A stretch of DNA of 64,000 nucleotides from Streptomyces kanamyceticus (lineage in GTDB: Bacteria > Actinomycetota > Actinomycetes > Streptomycetales > Streptomycetaceae): assembly GCF_008704495.1 (NCBI RefSeq), contig NZ_CP023699.1, positions 9,424,001 through 9,488,000 of the forward strand, written 5' to 3'. The notes below the pieces were generated by a model that was not told where the DNA came from, did not search any database, and was given only the letters and a program-made list of their open reading frames with translations. Both the position numbers and the translations under genes were made by a program. Below, piece by piece: positions 1 through 10,731 of this stretch (the stretch's first letter is position 1; every line of letters starts with the position of its first letter).

Positions 1-110
1 TCCTTACCCGACTTGCGCAGCACGCCTTCCACCAGGCGCTGCCACTGCTCATGGGTCGCATCAGGGAACTCGGCGGCCAGGGAAAGCCCGTCGTCAGGCA
101 GGACCGTCAT
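1..110 (-). CDS. mutA: methylmalonyl-CoA mutase small subunit, N-terminal fragment
   Basis: Only the first 36 codons lie in the window; the gene runs off the left edge. The translation begins MTVLPDDGLSLAAEFPD and continues ATHEQWQRLVEGVLRKSG, which I recognise as the N-terminus of the small (non-catalytic) chain of the adenosylcobalamin-dependent methylmalonyl-CoA mutase of actinomycetes. With the large chain it interconverts succinyl-CoA and methylmalonyl-CoA, feeding polyketide and odd-chain metabolism. The start is ATG at 110. No Shine-Dalgarno precedes it, but TAGCAT stands six bases upstream (117-122), fitting a leaderless transcript. Identity rests on short sequence recall only. Confidence 0.75.
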   Translation of the reverse strand, partial: MTVLPDDGLSLAAEFPDATHEQWQRLVEGVLRKSGK

Positions 111-428
111 GCCCCGATGCTAGGACCCAACCCCTGGCACGCGGTGCCGAAAGGGGCTGTGACCTTGCCCTCTTCTGAACTCCCTTGATCTGGAACGGGC
201 GGACGGCTAGTGCTTGCCGAAGGCATCTACCGGCACATTTCGGCCCAGACGGTGATGCAGCGGCGGTGCCGGTGGCATCGCTTCAGAACGGCATTGGAAA
301 GGCTTAGGGGGGAACTAGGGGAGGTTCAGCCGCGCTCAAGGGGAGCTTCGGCCGCACTCAAGGGGCGCGTTGGACAGCGGACAGGGGTGCGATGAGGGGG
401 CGGATAGGGGGCGCGGTGCGGAGCGGGT
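111..428. other. intergenic region without a convincing gene
   Basis: This stretch holds the mutA promoter and a short imperfect direct repeat around 328-366 (two copies built on CCGC-CTCAAGGGG). A 61-codon frame on the plus strand has no Shine-Dalgarno and no recognisable product. I see nothing else. Confidence 0.4.
117..122 (-). promoter_or_regulatory. candidate -10 box of a leaderless promoter for mutA
   Basis: On the minus strand TAGCAT is followed by six bases and then the mutA ATG. This is the usual geometry for a Streptomyces transcript that starts at the A of ATG. No clear TTGACA-like -35 box is visible. Confidence 0.4.
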
Positions 429-1229
429 TCACACCGAGGTGCGTGAGGCGGGACGGGGCACCCGCGGCGGCTGGACGGAGGGCTTCCCTGTGGCGTACTG
501 GACGTACTCCCGATGCAGCCGGAAACCGGCCGTCCAGCCGAGCAGTCGGCTGGGCCGGTTGTCGCGCCCGCAGGACCAGCTCGCGGTGCGCCCGCGCGCG
601 GTGATGTCCGCGCAAAGGGCCGTCACACAGGCCAGCGCCAGACCCTCCCTGCGGCGTTCGGGAGCGGTGAGCACGGCCACGTCCTCGAACGTGTCACCGA
701 CGAAGTATCCGCAGGCCACGGCCGCGACCCGGCCCGCCCGGTCGAAGGCGCCCCAGCCGTGCCCGGCGGCCGCGAGCCCCGAAGGGCCGCCCCAACTGCT
801 GTGGATCCACGCGGAGTCGTCGCCGAGCGCGGTGAGCGCGTCGGCGTCACGCGGCTCGAGGCGCCGCACGGTCACCCCGCGCGGCGGCCGCGGCGCGGCC
901 ACCGGTTCACGGTGGACGTACACCATGCGCTCCACCGGTACGAGGCGGTCGAACGCGGCGCCGAGCACGGGCAGGAAGCGCACCGGAGCCTCCACGCGGC
1001 TGTGCGCGAAGGGCGCGAGCAGGCCCGGGGTGAGGCTGTACGGATCGCCGCTGAGCAGCACGTGGCCCGCGCACGAGACGGCCGCGACGCGCGGGCTCAG
1101 GGCGCGGTCCACCCACCAGTCGCCCACACCGCCGGCGGCGACGTGCTCGGGCAGGGAGGCGGTCCCGGGTTCCCCCGCGGTGAACCAGCGGCTCACGGCG
1201 GGCAGCGGCTGCTGGGGGAGCTGAAGCAT
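429..1229 (-). CDS. GNAT-family N-acetyltransferase
   Basis: A 266-residue protein with an N-terminal half of about 120 residues I do not recognise and a C-terminal GCN5-type domain from about residue 115 (GVTVRRLEPRDADALTAL). The acetyl-CoA loop is represented by ERRREGLALACVTAL, a variant of the usual RxxGxG/A signature. The layout matches two-domain GNAT proteins common in Streptomyces that acetylate small amines; the substrate cannot be inferred. The start is ATG at 1229, preceded by GGAGGAA at good spacing. It stands alone, convergent with nothing and divergent from the SAV_915-like gene. Confidence 0.75.
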   Translation of the reverse strand: MLQLPQQPLPAVSRWFTAGEPGTASLPEHVAAGGVGDWWVDRALSPRVAAVSCAGHVLLSGDPYSLTPGLLAPFAHSRVEAPVRFLPVLGAAFDRLVPVERMVYVHREPVAAPRPPRGVTVRRLEPRDADALTALGDDSAWIHSSWGGPSGLAAAGHGWGAFDRAGRVAAVACGYFVGDTFEDVAVLTAPERRREGLALACVTALCADITARGRTASWSCGRDNRPSRLLGWTAGFRLHREYVQYATGKPSVQPPRVPRPASRTSV

Positions 1230-1612
1230 GAGGGTTCCTCCGGAGTGCGACCTTCGAGTGAACTGGGCGTGACACCGGCCGACCCCTGAACGGCAGCCCG
1301 TGTCGGCGTCAGCGGGTTCCCGTCCCGAGCGACATCCAACTGGGCCGGGGGCGCGGGCTCAAGAGCATGGCGTCGGCTTTGACGTCGCACTGACGGCCGA
1401 AGGGGCCCGGCGACAGCATCGCGTCAGGGTGGGGCGCCGTCGCGTCAACGTCGCGTCATGGAGGGTCGGTTGGCACCTCGTGCCGGGCATAACGTCACCG
1501 TATGCCGCAGGTCGCCGATCGGACCCGCGGAGTTCCCTGTGGGCTCCGCCCGTCTCCGTCCGTCACCTGCTTCACTTCTCACCTGCCTCATCTGTCTCCA
1601 TCGGAGGAACCC
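1230..1612. other. intergenic region with two small inverted repeats
   Basis: No gene is credible here. GGCAC-ctc-GTGCC (1472-1484) and GGCATA-N9-TATGCC (1486-1506) are adjacent inverted repeats about 110 bases before the next gene. They could be a regulator site or a transcript hairpin; nothing more can be said. Confidence 0.35.
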
Positions 1613-2029
1613 ATGGCAGAGCTCCCGTGCGGCGAGGACCCCGAGCCCTGTGAACCCGGCCCGGCCGGGCCGCTTTTCGTTCCCGTCCGGCCGGGACCCG
1701 CGGGCTGCGTGGCCCGCCTGTTCCGCACAGCCGTCGGCGGACGCACCGCCGTCGCCTTCACCACCGAGGAGCGCCTCGGCGCCGCCCTCGGCGACACGCA
1801 GCCGTGGATCAGGCTTTCCACACCGGCGCTGCGGGCACTCGTCGAGCCGCTCGGCGTCGGTGACGTCACCGTCGACCCACGGCTGGCCGCGCATCCCGTC
1901 GGGCCGCCGCTGCGGCCCGGCGAGCGGTACGCGGCCCCCCGGCGCGACCGGGACCGGCAGGCGGTGGGCGCGCCGCGCGTCACCTCCGCGGCGGCCCTGG
2001 CGGGCGCGCCGACCCCCTGGATCGGCTGA
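1613..2029 (+). CDS. SAV_915-like / SseB-domain-like small protein
   Basis: A 138-residue protein. Residues from about 18 (LFVPVRPGPAGCVARLFRT) through TAVAFTTEERLGAALG and ALRALVEPLGVGDVTVDP resemble the SseB-type N-terminal domain found in many small actinobacterial proteins of unknown function, and the SAV_915 family in particular. The start at ATG 1613 is set by the Shine-Dalgarno GGAGGA seven bases upstream; a longer in-frame start at 1502 has none. It ends 24 bases before the diaminopimelate decarboxylase gene and is probably cotranscribed with it. Function is unknown. Confidence 0.65.
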   Translation: MAELPCGEDPEPCEPGPAGPLFVPVRPGPAGCVARLFRTAVGGRTAVAFTTEERLGAALGDTQPWIRLSTPALRALVEPLGVGDVTVDPRLAAHPVGPPLRPGERYAAPRRDRDRQAVGAPRVTSAAALAGAPTPWIG

Positions 2030-2053
2030 GGACGAGGCGAAAAGAGACCTGTC

Positions 2054-3499
2054 ATGACCACCCTGCACGTACCTCCGTTCCCGGCACCTGGCCCGTCGTC
2101 GTCGACGCCGTCGGCAGGCGCCCCGGCAGTAGCGGCCCCCAAGACCCCCGCGCCCCCTCTCCCGGTGCTGCCGGGCCCCGTCGACGCACTCGCCCCGTCC
2201 GACGAGGAGCTGTCCATCTGGCCCGCCTCCACCAGGCCCCTCGGACGCGGTGACCTCTCCGTGGGCGGCGTCCCGCTCACCGAGGTCGCCGAGCGCTTCG
2301 GCACCCCCGCCTACCTCCTGGACGAGGGCGAGGTGCGCGCACGCTGCCGCGGCTATCTGCGCGCCTTCCCCGAGGCCGAAGTCCTCTACGCCGCCAAGGC
2401 GTTCCTGTGCCGCGCCATGGCGCACTGGATGGCCGAGGAGGGCCTGGGCCTCGACGTCTGCTCGGCCGGTGAGCTGGAGCTCGCCGTCACCACCGGGTTC
2501 CCCGCCGAACGCATCGTGCTGCACGGCAACGCCAAGAGCCCGCACGACCTGTCGGCCGCGCTCCGGCTCGGCGTCGGCCGCATCGTCATCGACAGCGCGT
2601 CCGAGATCGCCCGCCTCGCCGCCGCCGTGCCGACGGGCAGCAGGCAGAAGGTGATGGTCCGGGTGGTACCCGGCATCGCGGCGGGCGGGCACGCCAAGAT
2701 CCGCACGGGCACCGACGACCAGAAGTTCGGCCTGTCCATCACGGACGGCTCCGCGCAGCACGCCGTCGCCCGCATCCTGGGCCAGCCCGCGCTCGAACTG
2801 GTGGGCCTGCACTGCCATCTGGGTTCACAGATCACCACGGAGAAGCCGTTCCTCGCCGCGGTGCGCAGGCTGGTCGGCCTGATGGCCCGGATCAAGGACC
2901 AGCACGGCATCACGCTCCCCGAACTGGACCTCGGCGGCGGCCACGGCATCGCCTACCGGCCCGGCGAGGACGCGCTCGACATCGCCTGCCTGGCCCGCAA
3001 GGTTCGGGCCGAGCTGATCGAGAGCTGCGCGGCGGCCGGACTCACCGTGCCGCACCTGATCCTGGAACCGGGCCGCGCGATCGCGGGCCCCTCCGGAGTG
3101 GCGCTCTACCGGGTGCTCGCGGTGAAGCGGACCGGCGGGCAGACTTTCGTCGCCGTCGACGGCGGCATGAGCGACAACCCGCGCCCGGCGCTGTACGGGG
3201 TGCGGTACGTGCCCCGTCTGGTCGGCCGGAGCGCCACGGCAGAGGCCGTGCCCGTGACCGTCGTGGGGCGGCACTGCGAGGCGGGCGACATCCTGGCGAC
3301 GGACGTGCCGCTGCCGGGGGACGTACGACCGGGGGACCTGCTCGCCGTCCCGGTCGCCGGGGCGTACCACCTCTCGATGGCCTCGGGCTACAACCTCGTG
3401 GGCCGCCCGCCCGTGGTCGCGGTGGCCGATGGACACGCACGGCTCCTGGTGCGCCGGGAATCCCTGGAGGACTTCCGCAGCAGGGACGTGGGTCTGTAG
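2054..3499 (+). CDS. lysA: diaminopimelate decarboxylase
   Basis: A PLP-dependent fold-type III decarboxylase of 481 residues that converts meso-diaminopimelate to lysine and CO2. Visible landmarks are the PLP lysine in LYAAKAFLC, the His/Gly/Ser/Gln motif HLGSQI, GGGHGIAY, the EPGRAIAGPSG phosphate loop, the active-site HCEAGDIL at the dimer interface, and AYHLSMASGYN near the C-terminus. The first 65 residues are a Pro/Ala/Ser-rich extension not seen in ordinary LysA, and the true start could lie later. Streptomycetes often carry more than one lysA-type gene, so this may be a second copy. It probably shares a transcript with the SAV_915-like gene. Confidence 0.85.
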   Translation: MTTLHVPPFPAPGPSSSTPSAGAPAVAAPKTPAPPLPVLPGPVDALAPSDEELSIWPASTRPLGRGDLSVGGVPLTEVAERFGTPAYLLDEGEVRARCRGYLRAFPEAEVLYAAKAFLCRAMAHWMAEEGLGLDVCSAGELELAVTTGFPAERIVLHGNAKSPHDLSAALRLGVGRIVIDSASEIARLAAAVPTGSRQKVMVRVVPGIAAGGHAKIRTGTDDQKFGLSITDGSAQHAVARILGQPALELVGLHCHLGSQITTEKPFLAAVRRLVGLMARIKDQHGITLPELDLGGGHGIAYRPGEDALDIACLARKVRAELIESCAAAGLTVPHLILEPGRAIAGPSGVALYRVLAVKRTGGQTFVAVDGGMSDNPRPALYGVRYVPRLVGRSATAEAVPVTVVGRHCEAGDILATDVPLPGDVRPGDLLAVPVAGAYHLSMASGYNLVGRPPVVAVADGHARLLVRRESLEDFRSRDVGL

Positions 3500-3512
3500 G
3501 GCGCGGACGTGA

Positions 3513-3547
3513 CGGCGGCCCCGGGGCGCGATGCCCCGGGGCCGCCG
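3513..3547. terminator. bidirectional hairpin terminator between lysA and purB
   Basis: A perfect 15-bp GC stem (left arm 3513-3527, right arm 3533-3547) with a five-base loop lies between the convergent lysA and purB genes. There is no T-run, as is normal for Streptomyces hairpin terminators. Confidence 0.8.
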
Positions 3548-3588
3548 TCGCGACGATGCGGTGGTGGAACCGCGTGGTGGTGGAACCG

Positions 3589-5031
3589 TCAGAGAATGGC
3601 GCCCGGCGCGTAGGCCGCGGCCTCGGGGTGCTCCTTCAGGAGTGCCTCGATCCGCGCGACGACCGCGGCGACCTGGTCACTGGCGGCACCGGTGAAGGAC
3701 AGCTTGTCGGCCATCAGCTCGTCGAGCTGCGCGCGATCCAGCGGAATGCGGGAGTCGGCGGCGAGCTTGTCGAGCAGTTCGTTGCGCTCGGCGCCCTGCT
3801 CGCGCATGGCGAGCGCGGAGGCGACCGCGTTCTCCTTGATGGCCTCGTGGGCCTCCTCGCGGCCGACGCCCGCGCGCACCGAGGCCATCAGGACCTTGGT
3901 GGTGGCGAGGAAGGGGAGGTAGCGGTCCAGCTCGCGCGCCACGACGGCGGGGAAGGCGCCGAACTCGTCGAGCACGGTCAGGAAGGTCTCCAGGAGACCG
4001 TCGAGCGCGAAGAACGCGTCGGGCAGCGCGACCCGGCGTACGACGGAGCAGGAGACGTCGCCCTCGTTCCACTGGTCGCCCGCCAGCTCGCCGGTCATCG
4101 AGGCGTAGCCGCGCAGGATGACGGTGAGGCCGTTGACGCGCTCGCAGGAGCGGGTGTTCATCTTGTGCGGCATCGCGGACGAGCCGACCTGGCCGGGCTT
4201 GAAGCCCTCGGTGACCAGCTCGTGCCCGGCCATCAGGCGGACCGTCTTGGCGATCGAGGACGGCGCGGCCGCGACCTGCACGAGCGCGGTGACCACGTCG
4301 TAGTCGAGGGAGCGCGGGTAGACCTGGCCGACCGAGGTGAAGGCCGCGTCGAAGCCCAGGTGCGAGGCGATGCGCTGCTCCAGGTCGGCCAGCTTCGCGG
4401 CGTCGCCGCCGAGCAGGTCGAGCATGTCCTGGGCGGTGCCGACCGGGCCCTTGATGCCGCGCAGCGGGTAGCGGTCGATGAGTTCGTCGAGGCGGCGGTA
4501 CGCGACCAGGAGCTCGTCGGCGCCGGTCGCGAAACGCTTGCCCAGCGTGGTCGCCTGGGCGGCGACGTTGTGGGAGCGGCCCGCCATGACCAGCTCGGCG
4601 TACTCACCGGCGAGCTTTCCGAGCCGGGCGAGGACCGCGACCGTGCGGTTGCGGATCAGCTCCAGGGAGAGCCGGATCTGCAGCTGCTCGACGTTCTCGG
4701 TGAGGTCGCGCGAGGTCATGCCCTTGTGCACGTGCTCGTGCCCGGCGAGGGCGTTGAACTCCTCGATGCGGGCCTTCACATCATGGCGCGTGACCTTCTC
4801 GCGCTCGGCGATGGAGGCCAGGTCGACCTGGTCGAGCACGCGCTCGTAGTCGGCGATGGCGGCGTCCGGAACCTCGATCCCCAGGTCCTTCTGCGCGCGC
4901 AGCACGGCAAGCCAGAGCTGACGCTCCAGCTTCACCTTCTGCTCGGGCGACCAGAGGGTGGCGAGCTCGGCGGAGGCATAACGTCCGGCGAGGACGTTCG
5001 GGATACGGGGCTTTGCAGGCGCAGCAGTCAC
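3589..5031 (-). CDS. purB: adenylosuccinate lyase
   Basis: Cleaves SAICAR to AICAR and adenylosuccinate to AMP in purine synthesis. The 480-residue protein has the fumarase/aspartase signature SSAMPHKMN, the GRSHNVAAQATT segment and the KGPVGTAQ stretch of actinobacterial PurB. I chose GTG at 5031 (VTAAPAKPRIPNVLAGRY), the usual start in relatives, over an ATG 11 codons upstream. No Shine-Dalgarno lies close to the GTG; TAAACT eight bases before it hints at a leaderless transcript. It is monocistronic and convergent with lysA. Confidence 0.93.
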   Translation of the reverse strand: MTAAPAKPRIPNVLAGRYASAELATLWSPEQKVKLERQLWLAVLRAQKDLGIEVPDAAIADYERVLDQVDLASIAEREKVTRHDVKARIEEFNALAGHEHVHKGMTSRDLTENVEQLQIRLSLELIRNRTVAVLARLGKLAGEYAELVMAGRSHNVAAQATTLGKRFATGADELLVAYRRLDELIDRYPLRGIKGPVGTAQDMLDLLGGDAAKLADLEQRIASHLGFDAAFTSVGQVYPRSLDYDVVTALVQVAAAPSSIAKTVRLMAGHELVTEGFKPGQVGSSAMPHKMNTRSCERVNGLTVILRGYASMTGELAGDQWNEGDVSCSVVRRVALPDAFFALDGLLETFLTVLDEFGAFPAVVARELDRYLPFLATTKVLMASVRAGVGREEAHEAIKENAVASALAMREQGAERNELLDKLAADSRIPLDRAQLDELMADKLSFTGAASDQVAAVVARIEALLKEHPEAAAYAPGAIL

Positions 5032-5202
5032 GTGCACGGAGTTTACCTGGCCTCCGACCTGCACTTTGACCGTCCCTACAGCCCGTAGGGCGGGGATCGT
5101 TGGAGCATCGTCCAGGGATTTCCACGCAGCGTGAGCCGTCCGTCACCCGGGCGTGGGTGCTCGCTGGACCGCGTTGTCAGTGGCGACTGCCATGCTGCGT
5201 CC

Positions 5203-5415
5203 ATGACTGAGACCGTGAAGGGCCCCGCGAGCTACTTTCCGTCGATCGAGAAGAAGTACGGGCGGCCGATAGCCGAGTGGCAGGACCTCATCCGCACCTC
5301 ACCGCTGACCAAGCACATGGAGCTGGTGAGCTGGCTCAAGACCGAGCACGCTCTCGGTCACGGCCACGCCAACGCCCTGGTCGCCCACACCCTCGCGGAG
5401 GGAGCGGGCAAGTAG
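5203..5415 (+). CDS. DUF4287 domain protein
   Basis: A 70-residue protein (MTETVKGPASYFPSIEKKYG ...) matching the short DUF4287 family, with the characteristic IEKKYGRPIAEW, LKTEHALGHGHANALVAH and acidic/basic helical layout. Function is unknown; the same fold occurs fused to DUF1801 proteins. The ATG at 5203 gives the usual family length. It stands between the divergent purB and the convergent GDSL hydrolase gene. Confidence 0.8.
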   Translation: MTETVKGPASYFPSIEKKYGRPIAEWQDLIRTSPLTKHMELVSWLKTEHALGHGHANALVAHTLAEGAGK

Positions 5416-5435
5416 CGGCGACCGGTCGTCGACGG

Positions 5436-6215
5436 CTACCGCCCCTGAGCCGGTCCGTCGTACGGCAGCAGGTCGGGACGCTTGGGCGGGCGGCCGTCGC
5501 CGGACGAGCGGCCCGTGAGGCGGCGGCCGATCCACGGCATGAGGTGCTGCCTGGCGAACCGGGCGTCGGCGACGCGGCGCGCGGCCCAGCGCGGCGGCAG
5601 CGCGGCGGGCAGGGGCGTGCGCCAGTCGTCCTCGGGCGGATAGCCGAGCGCCTGCCAGACGGCCTCGGCGACCCTGCGGTGGCCTTCGGCGGTGGGGTGC
5701 AGCCGGTCCACGTCCCACATGCGCTGGTCGCCGAGCACGGCCGCGCCGTAGAGGTCCACGACGACGGCGCCGTGCCGTGCCGCAAGGCCTTCGATGTGGT
5801 CGAAGAGCTCCTCCATGCGCGGACGGAAGCGTTCCATCACCGGGCCGTTGCGGCCGGGGCTGCGCATCAGGACGAGCTGCTTGCAGGCGGGGGCGAGACG
5901 CTCGACGGCCTCGTCGAGCAGGCCGCGCACGCGGTCCATGTCGCACTTGGGGCGCAGCGTGTCGTTGAGGCCGCCCACCAGGGTGATCACGTCGGGCTGC
6001 ATGGCGGCCGCGACGTCCACCTGCTCCTCGACGATCTGACCGATGAGCTTGCCGCGCACCGCGAGGTTCGCGTAGCGGAAACCGGGCGCCTCGGCGGCCA
6101 TCCGACCGGCCAGGAGGTCGGCCCAGCCGCGGTAGCTGCCGTCGGGCAGCAGGTCCGACATGCCTTCGGTGAAGGAGTCGCCGACCGCGACGAGACTGGT
6201 GTAGTTGGCATTCAT
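5436..6215 (-). CDS. SGNH/GDSL-family hydrolase
   Basis: A 259-residue SGNH esterase/lipase. Block I is VAVGDSFTEGMSD (catalytic Ser), block III GGLNDTL supplies the Asn, and block V DRLHPTAEGH supplies Asp and His. No signal peptide is visible, so it is probably cytoplasmic. A basic, proline-rich tail follows the catalytic core. Start at ATG 6215 (MNANYTSLVAVGDS); an ATG two codons upstream is equally possible. Substrate is unknown. Confidence 0.85.
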   Translation of the reverse strand: MNANYTSLVAVGDSFTEGMSDLLPDGSYRGWADLLAGRMAAEAPGFRYANLAVRGKLIGQIVEEQVDVAAAMQPDVITLVGGLNDTLRPKCDMDRVRGLLDEAVERLAPACKQLVLMRSPGRNGPVMERFRPRMEELFDHIEGLAARHGAVVVDLYGAAVLGDQRMWDVDRLHPTAEGHRRVAEAVWQALGYPPEDDWRTPLPAALPPRWAARRVADARFARQHLMPWIGRRLTGRSSGDGRPPKRPDLLPYDGPAQGR

Positions 6216-6462
6216 CTGCATGGCGGAAGCGATCGTATCCCGCCGGTGCGCGTCGTGGACGGGGGCCGCCGGGTCTCGGTCGGCGCGGGGTTCGGCGGGC
6301 CGCGCCACCACGGTCTCGGCGGCGCCCGCGAACGCCTCGATCTGCTCGCCCGCTGAACCGGGCGGCCTAAGGCGTTCCGGGGGCGGCGCGGAGGTGCTGG
6401 GCAGGACGGTGTGACGGCGGTATGTCATAGGCACGCCGTCGTCACGAGAGAGCGAGCCCGCC

Positions 6463-6735
6463 ATGTGGACCGCAGCCTTCTGGAAGGCCACCGCGGAGCG
6501 TGCGATCCGCACCTTCGCCCAGGCGCTCGCCGCCGTCCTGGTCGCGGGGGCGACCAGCCTGCTGGACGTCCCGTGGGGCGCCGCCTTCGCGACGGCCGGC
6601 CTCGCGGCGCTGCTCGCGGTCCTGACGGCGATCGGCGCGTCGGAGGCCGGAGCGAAGGGCCCCGGCATCACCGAGAGCCCGACCGCCCCGGCGCCGACCC
6701 CCACGGCCACCACCCCGACGACCGGTGGCGCGTGA
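6463..6735 (+). CDS. r1t-type holin-like small membrane protein
   Basis: A 90-residue protein with a basic N-terminus (MWTAAFWKATAERAIRTFAQ), two short hydrophobic segments (about residues 20-35 and 43-58) and a Pro/Thr-rich C-terminal tail. This matches the phage r1t holin family that appears as isolated chromosomal genes in many streptomycetes. No endolysin or other phage gene is nearby, so a lytic function is doubtful. GAGAG lies a few bases before the ATG. Confidence 0.6.
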   Translation: MWTAAFWKATAERAIRTFAQALAAVLVAGATSLLDVPWGAAFATAGLAALLAVLTAIGASEAGAKGPGITESPTAPAPTPTATTPTTGGA

Positions 6736-6745
6736 CACCGGGCCC

Positions 6746-8353
<1,608 letters not shown>

Positions 8354-8386
8354 TGCGGGCAGCTCCCTCGGACGCGTACGACTGAC

Positions 8387-9400
8387 TCACACGGGCTGGC
8401 CGAACAGCTCCCTCAGCACGTCCTCCATCGTGACCATCCCGGCGAGCCTGCCGTCAGAGCCGAGCACCGCGGCCACGTGCGTACGGCTGCGGCGCATGGC
8501 GGTCAGCACGTCGTCGAGCGGCGTCGTCTCGCGGACCTGGGCGATCTTGCGCATGTCGGGGACCCGGAACGGCAGATCGCGCGGCGACCGGTCGAGGGCG
8601 TCCTTGACGTGCAGATAGCCGACGATCCTGCGACCCTCGTCGACGACGGGGAAACGCGAGAAACCGGACTCGGCCGAGAGCTGCTCCAACTGCTCCGGCG
8701 TGACGCCCACGCGCGCGTAGACCACGTCCTGGAGCGGCAGCACCACATCCCTGACCGGGCGGCGGCCCAGTTCGAGGGCGTCGTGCAGCCGTTCCTGCGC
8801 GCGGTCGTCGATGAGACCCGCGTCTCCGGAGTCCTTGACCATGCGGGCCAGCTCGTCGTCGGAGAAGCTCGCGGACACCTCGTCCTTCACCTCGACGCGC
8901 AGGAGCTTCAGCAGGCCGTTGGCGAACGCGTTGATCGCGAAGATCACCGGACGCAGCGCCCGCGCGAGCGTCACCAGCGGCGGCCCGAGCAGCAGCGCCG
9001 TGCGCACCGGCTCGGCCAGCGAGATGTTCTTGGGGACCATCTCGCCGAGCAGCATGTGCAGATACGTCGCCACGGTCAGCGCGATCACGAAGGAGATCGG
9101 GTGCACCAGGCCGTGCGGGACGCCCACCGCGTCGAAGACGGGCTCCAGGAGATGGGCGATGGCGGGCTCGGCGACGATGCCGAGCACGAGGGTGCACAGG
9201 GTGATGCCGAGCTGCGCCGCGGCGAGCAGCGCCGACACGTGCCGCAGCCCCCACAGCACGCTCTTCGCGCGCTTGTTCCCGTCCTCCGCGTAGGGCTCGA
9301 TCTGGCTGCGGCGTACGGAGATGAGCGCGAACTCGGCGCCTACGAAGAAGGCGTTCACGACGAGCGTCGCGAGGCCGATCAGCAACTGGACGGCGATCAT
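8387..9400 (-). CDS. CNNM/CBS-domain membrane protein (hemolysin-like, CorC/TlyC family)
   Basis: A 337-residue protein with a CNNM transmembrane domain (residues 1-180; membrane segments from MIAVQLLIGLATLVVNAFF and ALTVATYLHMLLGEMVPK) followed by two CBS domains (VVDEGRRIVGYLHVKDAL and VLGSDGRLAGMVTMEDVL). Relatives are linked to magnesium or cobalt homeostasis. It lacks the C-terminal CorC/HlyC domain carried by its upstream partner. The start ATG overlaps the stop of the preceding gene by four bases (ATGA), so translation is probably coupled and the two may form a heteromer. Confidence 0.85.
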   Translation of the reverse strand: MIAVQLLIGLATLVVNAFFVGAEFALISVRRSQIEPYAEDGNKRAKSVLWGLRHVSALLAAAQLGITLCTLVLGIVAEPAIAHLLEPVFDAVGVPHGLVHPISFVIALTVATYLHMLLGEMVPKNISLAEPVRTALLLGPPLVTLARALRPVIFAINAFANGLLKLLRVEVKDEVSASFSDDELARMVKDSGDAGLIDDRAQERLHDALELGRRPVRDVVLPLQDVVYARVGVTPEQLEQLSAESGFSRFPVVDEGRRIVGYLHVKDALDRSPRDLPFRVPDMRKIAQVRETTPLDDVLTAMRRSRTHVAAVLGSDGRLAGMVTMEDVLRELFGQPV

Positions 9401-10731
9401 CGGGCATCCTCCTCGGGCTCGTCCGCGGTCAGGGGGGCGTGCAGGAGCACGCGCGCGGCGCGCCGCCCGGAGGCGTCCACCACGTCGAGCCGCCAGCCGC
9501 CGGCCTCGATGGTGTCGCCGACGGCCGGGATCCTGCCGAGCTCGGTGGCGACGAGTCCGGCGAGCGTTTCGTAGGGGCCCTCGGGTGTGCGGAGGCCGAC
9601 CCGCGCCAGCTGGTCGGTGCGCGCGGCTCCGTCGGCGGAGTAGAGCGTCCTGCCGTCGTCGTCCGTGCCCGCGGCGGCGATGTCGGGCGTCTCGTGCGGG
9701 TCGTGCTCGTCCCGCACCTCGCCGACGACCTCCTCGACGATGTCCTCCAGGGTGGCGACCCCCGCGGTGCCGCCGTACTCGTCGATGACCACGGCCATCG
9801 TGCGCTTGCCGGAGAGCCGGTCGAGCAGTCGGTCGACCGTCAGCGTCTCCGGTACGAGCAGCGGCTCGCGCATCAGTTCGGCCACGGGGTAGCGGGCCCT
9901 GCGCTCGGCGGGCACCGCGAGGACGTCCTTGATGTGCGCGACACCGACCACCGAGTCGAGGTTGCCGCGGTAGACGGGGAAGCGGGACAGGCCGGTCGCG
10001 CGCGTGGCGTTCGCGACGTCCTCGCAGGTGGCGTGCGCGTCGAGGGCCATGACCTGGACGCGCGGCGTCATCACGTTCTCCGCGGTCAGATCGGCGAGGT
10101 TCAGCGTGCGCATGAACAGCTCGGCGGTGTCCGCCTCCAGCGCGCCCTCCTTGGCGGAGTGGCGGGCCAGGGCGATCAGCTCCTTGGGGCCGCGCGCGGA
10201 GGCCAGCTCCTCGGTGGGTTCGATGCCGAAGCGGCGTACCGAACGGTTCGCGGTGTTGTTCAGATGCGCGATGAAGGGCCGGAAAGCGGCGCTGAACAGG
10301 CGCTGCGGCGTCGCCACCCGCTTGGCGACCGCCAGCGGCGACGAGATCGCCCAGTTCTTGGGGACCAGCTCGCCGATGACCATCAGGAAGACGGTCGAAA
10401 GGGCCGTGCCGATGACCAGGGCCACCGAGGAGGCGGCCGACGACGGCACGCCGAGGCCGCGCAGCGGGCCCGCGATCAGCTTGGCGATGGACGGCTCGGA
10501 GAGCATGCCGACGACCAGATTGGTGACCGTGATGCCGAGCTGGGCGCCGGAGAGCTGGAAGGTGAGGTTCTTGACGGACTTGAGGGCGCCCGCGGCGCCC
10601 CGCTCGCCGCGTTCGACGGCCTGTTCGAGCTCGCTGCGCTCGACCGTCGTGAGGGAGAACTCCGCCGCGACGAAGACCCCACACGCCAGACTGAGCAGCA
10701 CCGCCACGAGGAGCAGGAGCACTTCGGTCAT
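9397..10731 (-). CDS. CNNM/CBS/CorC-domain membrane protein (hemolysin-like)
   Basis: The first gene of the coupled pair, 444 residues. It has an N-terminal CNNM domain with about four membrane segments (MTEVLLLLVAVLLSLACGVF at the start), a conserved GELVPKNWAI motif, two CBS domains (FPVYRGNLDSVVGVAHIKDV; VVIDEYGGTAGVATLEDIVEE) and a C-terminal CorC/HlyC domain (about 350-430, GWRLDVVDASGRRAARVLLH). The EYGGTAGVATLEDI motif is diagnostic of the family. Likely role: divalent cation efflux or its regulation. Confidence 0.87.
   Translation of the reverse strand: MTEVLLLLVAVLLSLACGVFVAAEFSLTTVERSELEQAVERGERGAAGALKSVKNLTFQLSGAQLGITVTNLVVGMLSEPSIAKLIAGPLRGLGVPSSAASSVALVIGTALSTVFLMVIGELVPKNWAISSPLAVAKRVATPQRLFSAAFRPFIAHLNNTANRSVRRFGIEPTEELASARGPKELIALARHSAKEGALEADTAELFMRTLNLADLTAENVMTPRVQVMALDAHATCEDVANATRATGLSRFPVYRGNLDSVVGVAHIKDVLAVPAERRARYPVAELMREPLLVPETLTVDRLLDRLSGKRTMAVVIDEYGGTAGVATLEDIVEEVVGEVRDEHDPHETPDIAAAGTDDDGRTLYSADGAARTDQLARVGLRTPEGPYETLAGLVATELGRIPAVGDTIEAGGWRLDVVDASGRRAARVLLHAPLTADEPEEDAR

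Noticed and set aside
6463..6735. Prophage remnant
   Set aside because: The holin-like gene has no other phage gene nearby, and such orphans are common in streptomycete chromosomes.
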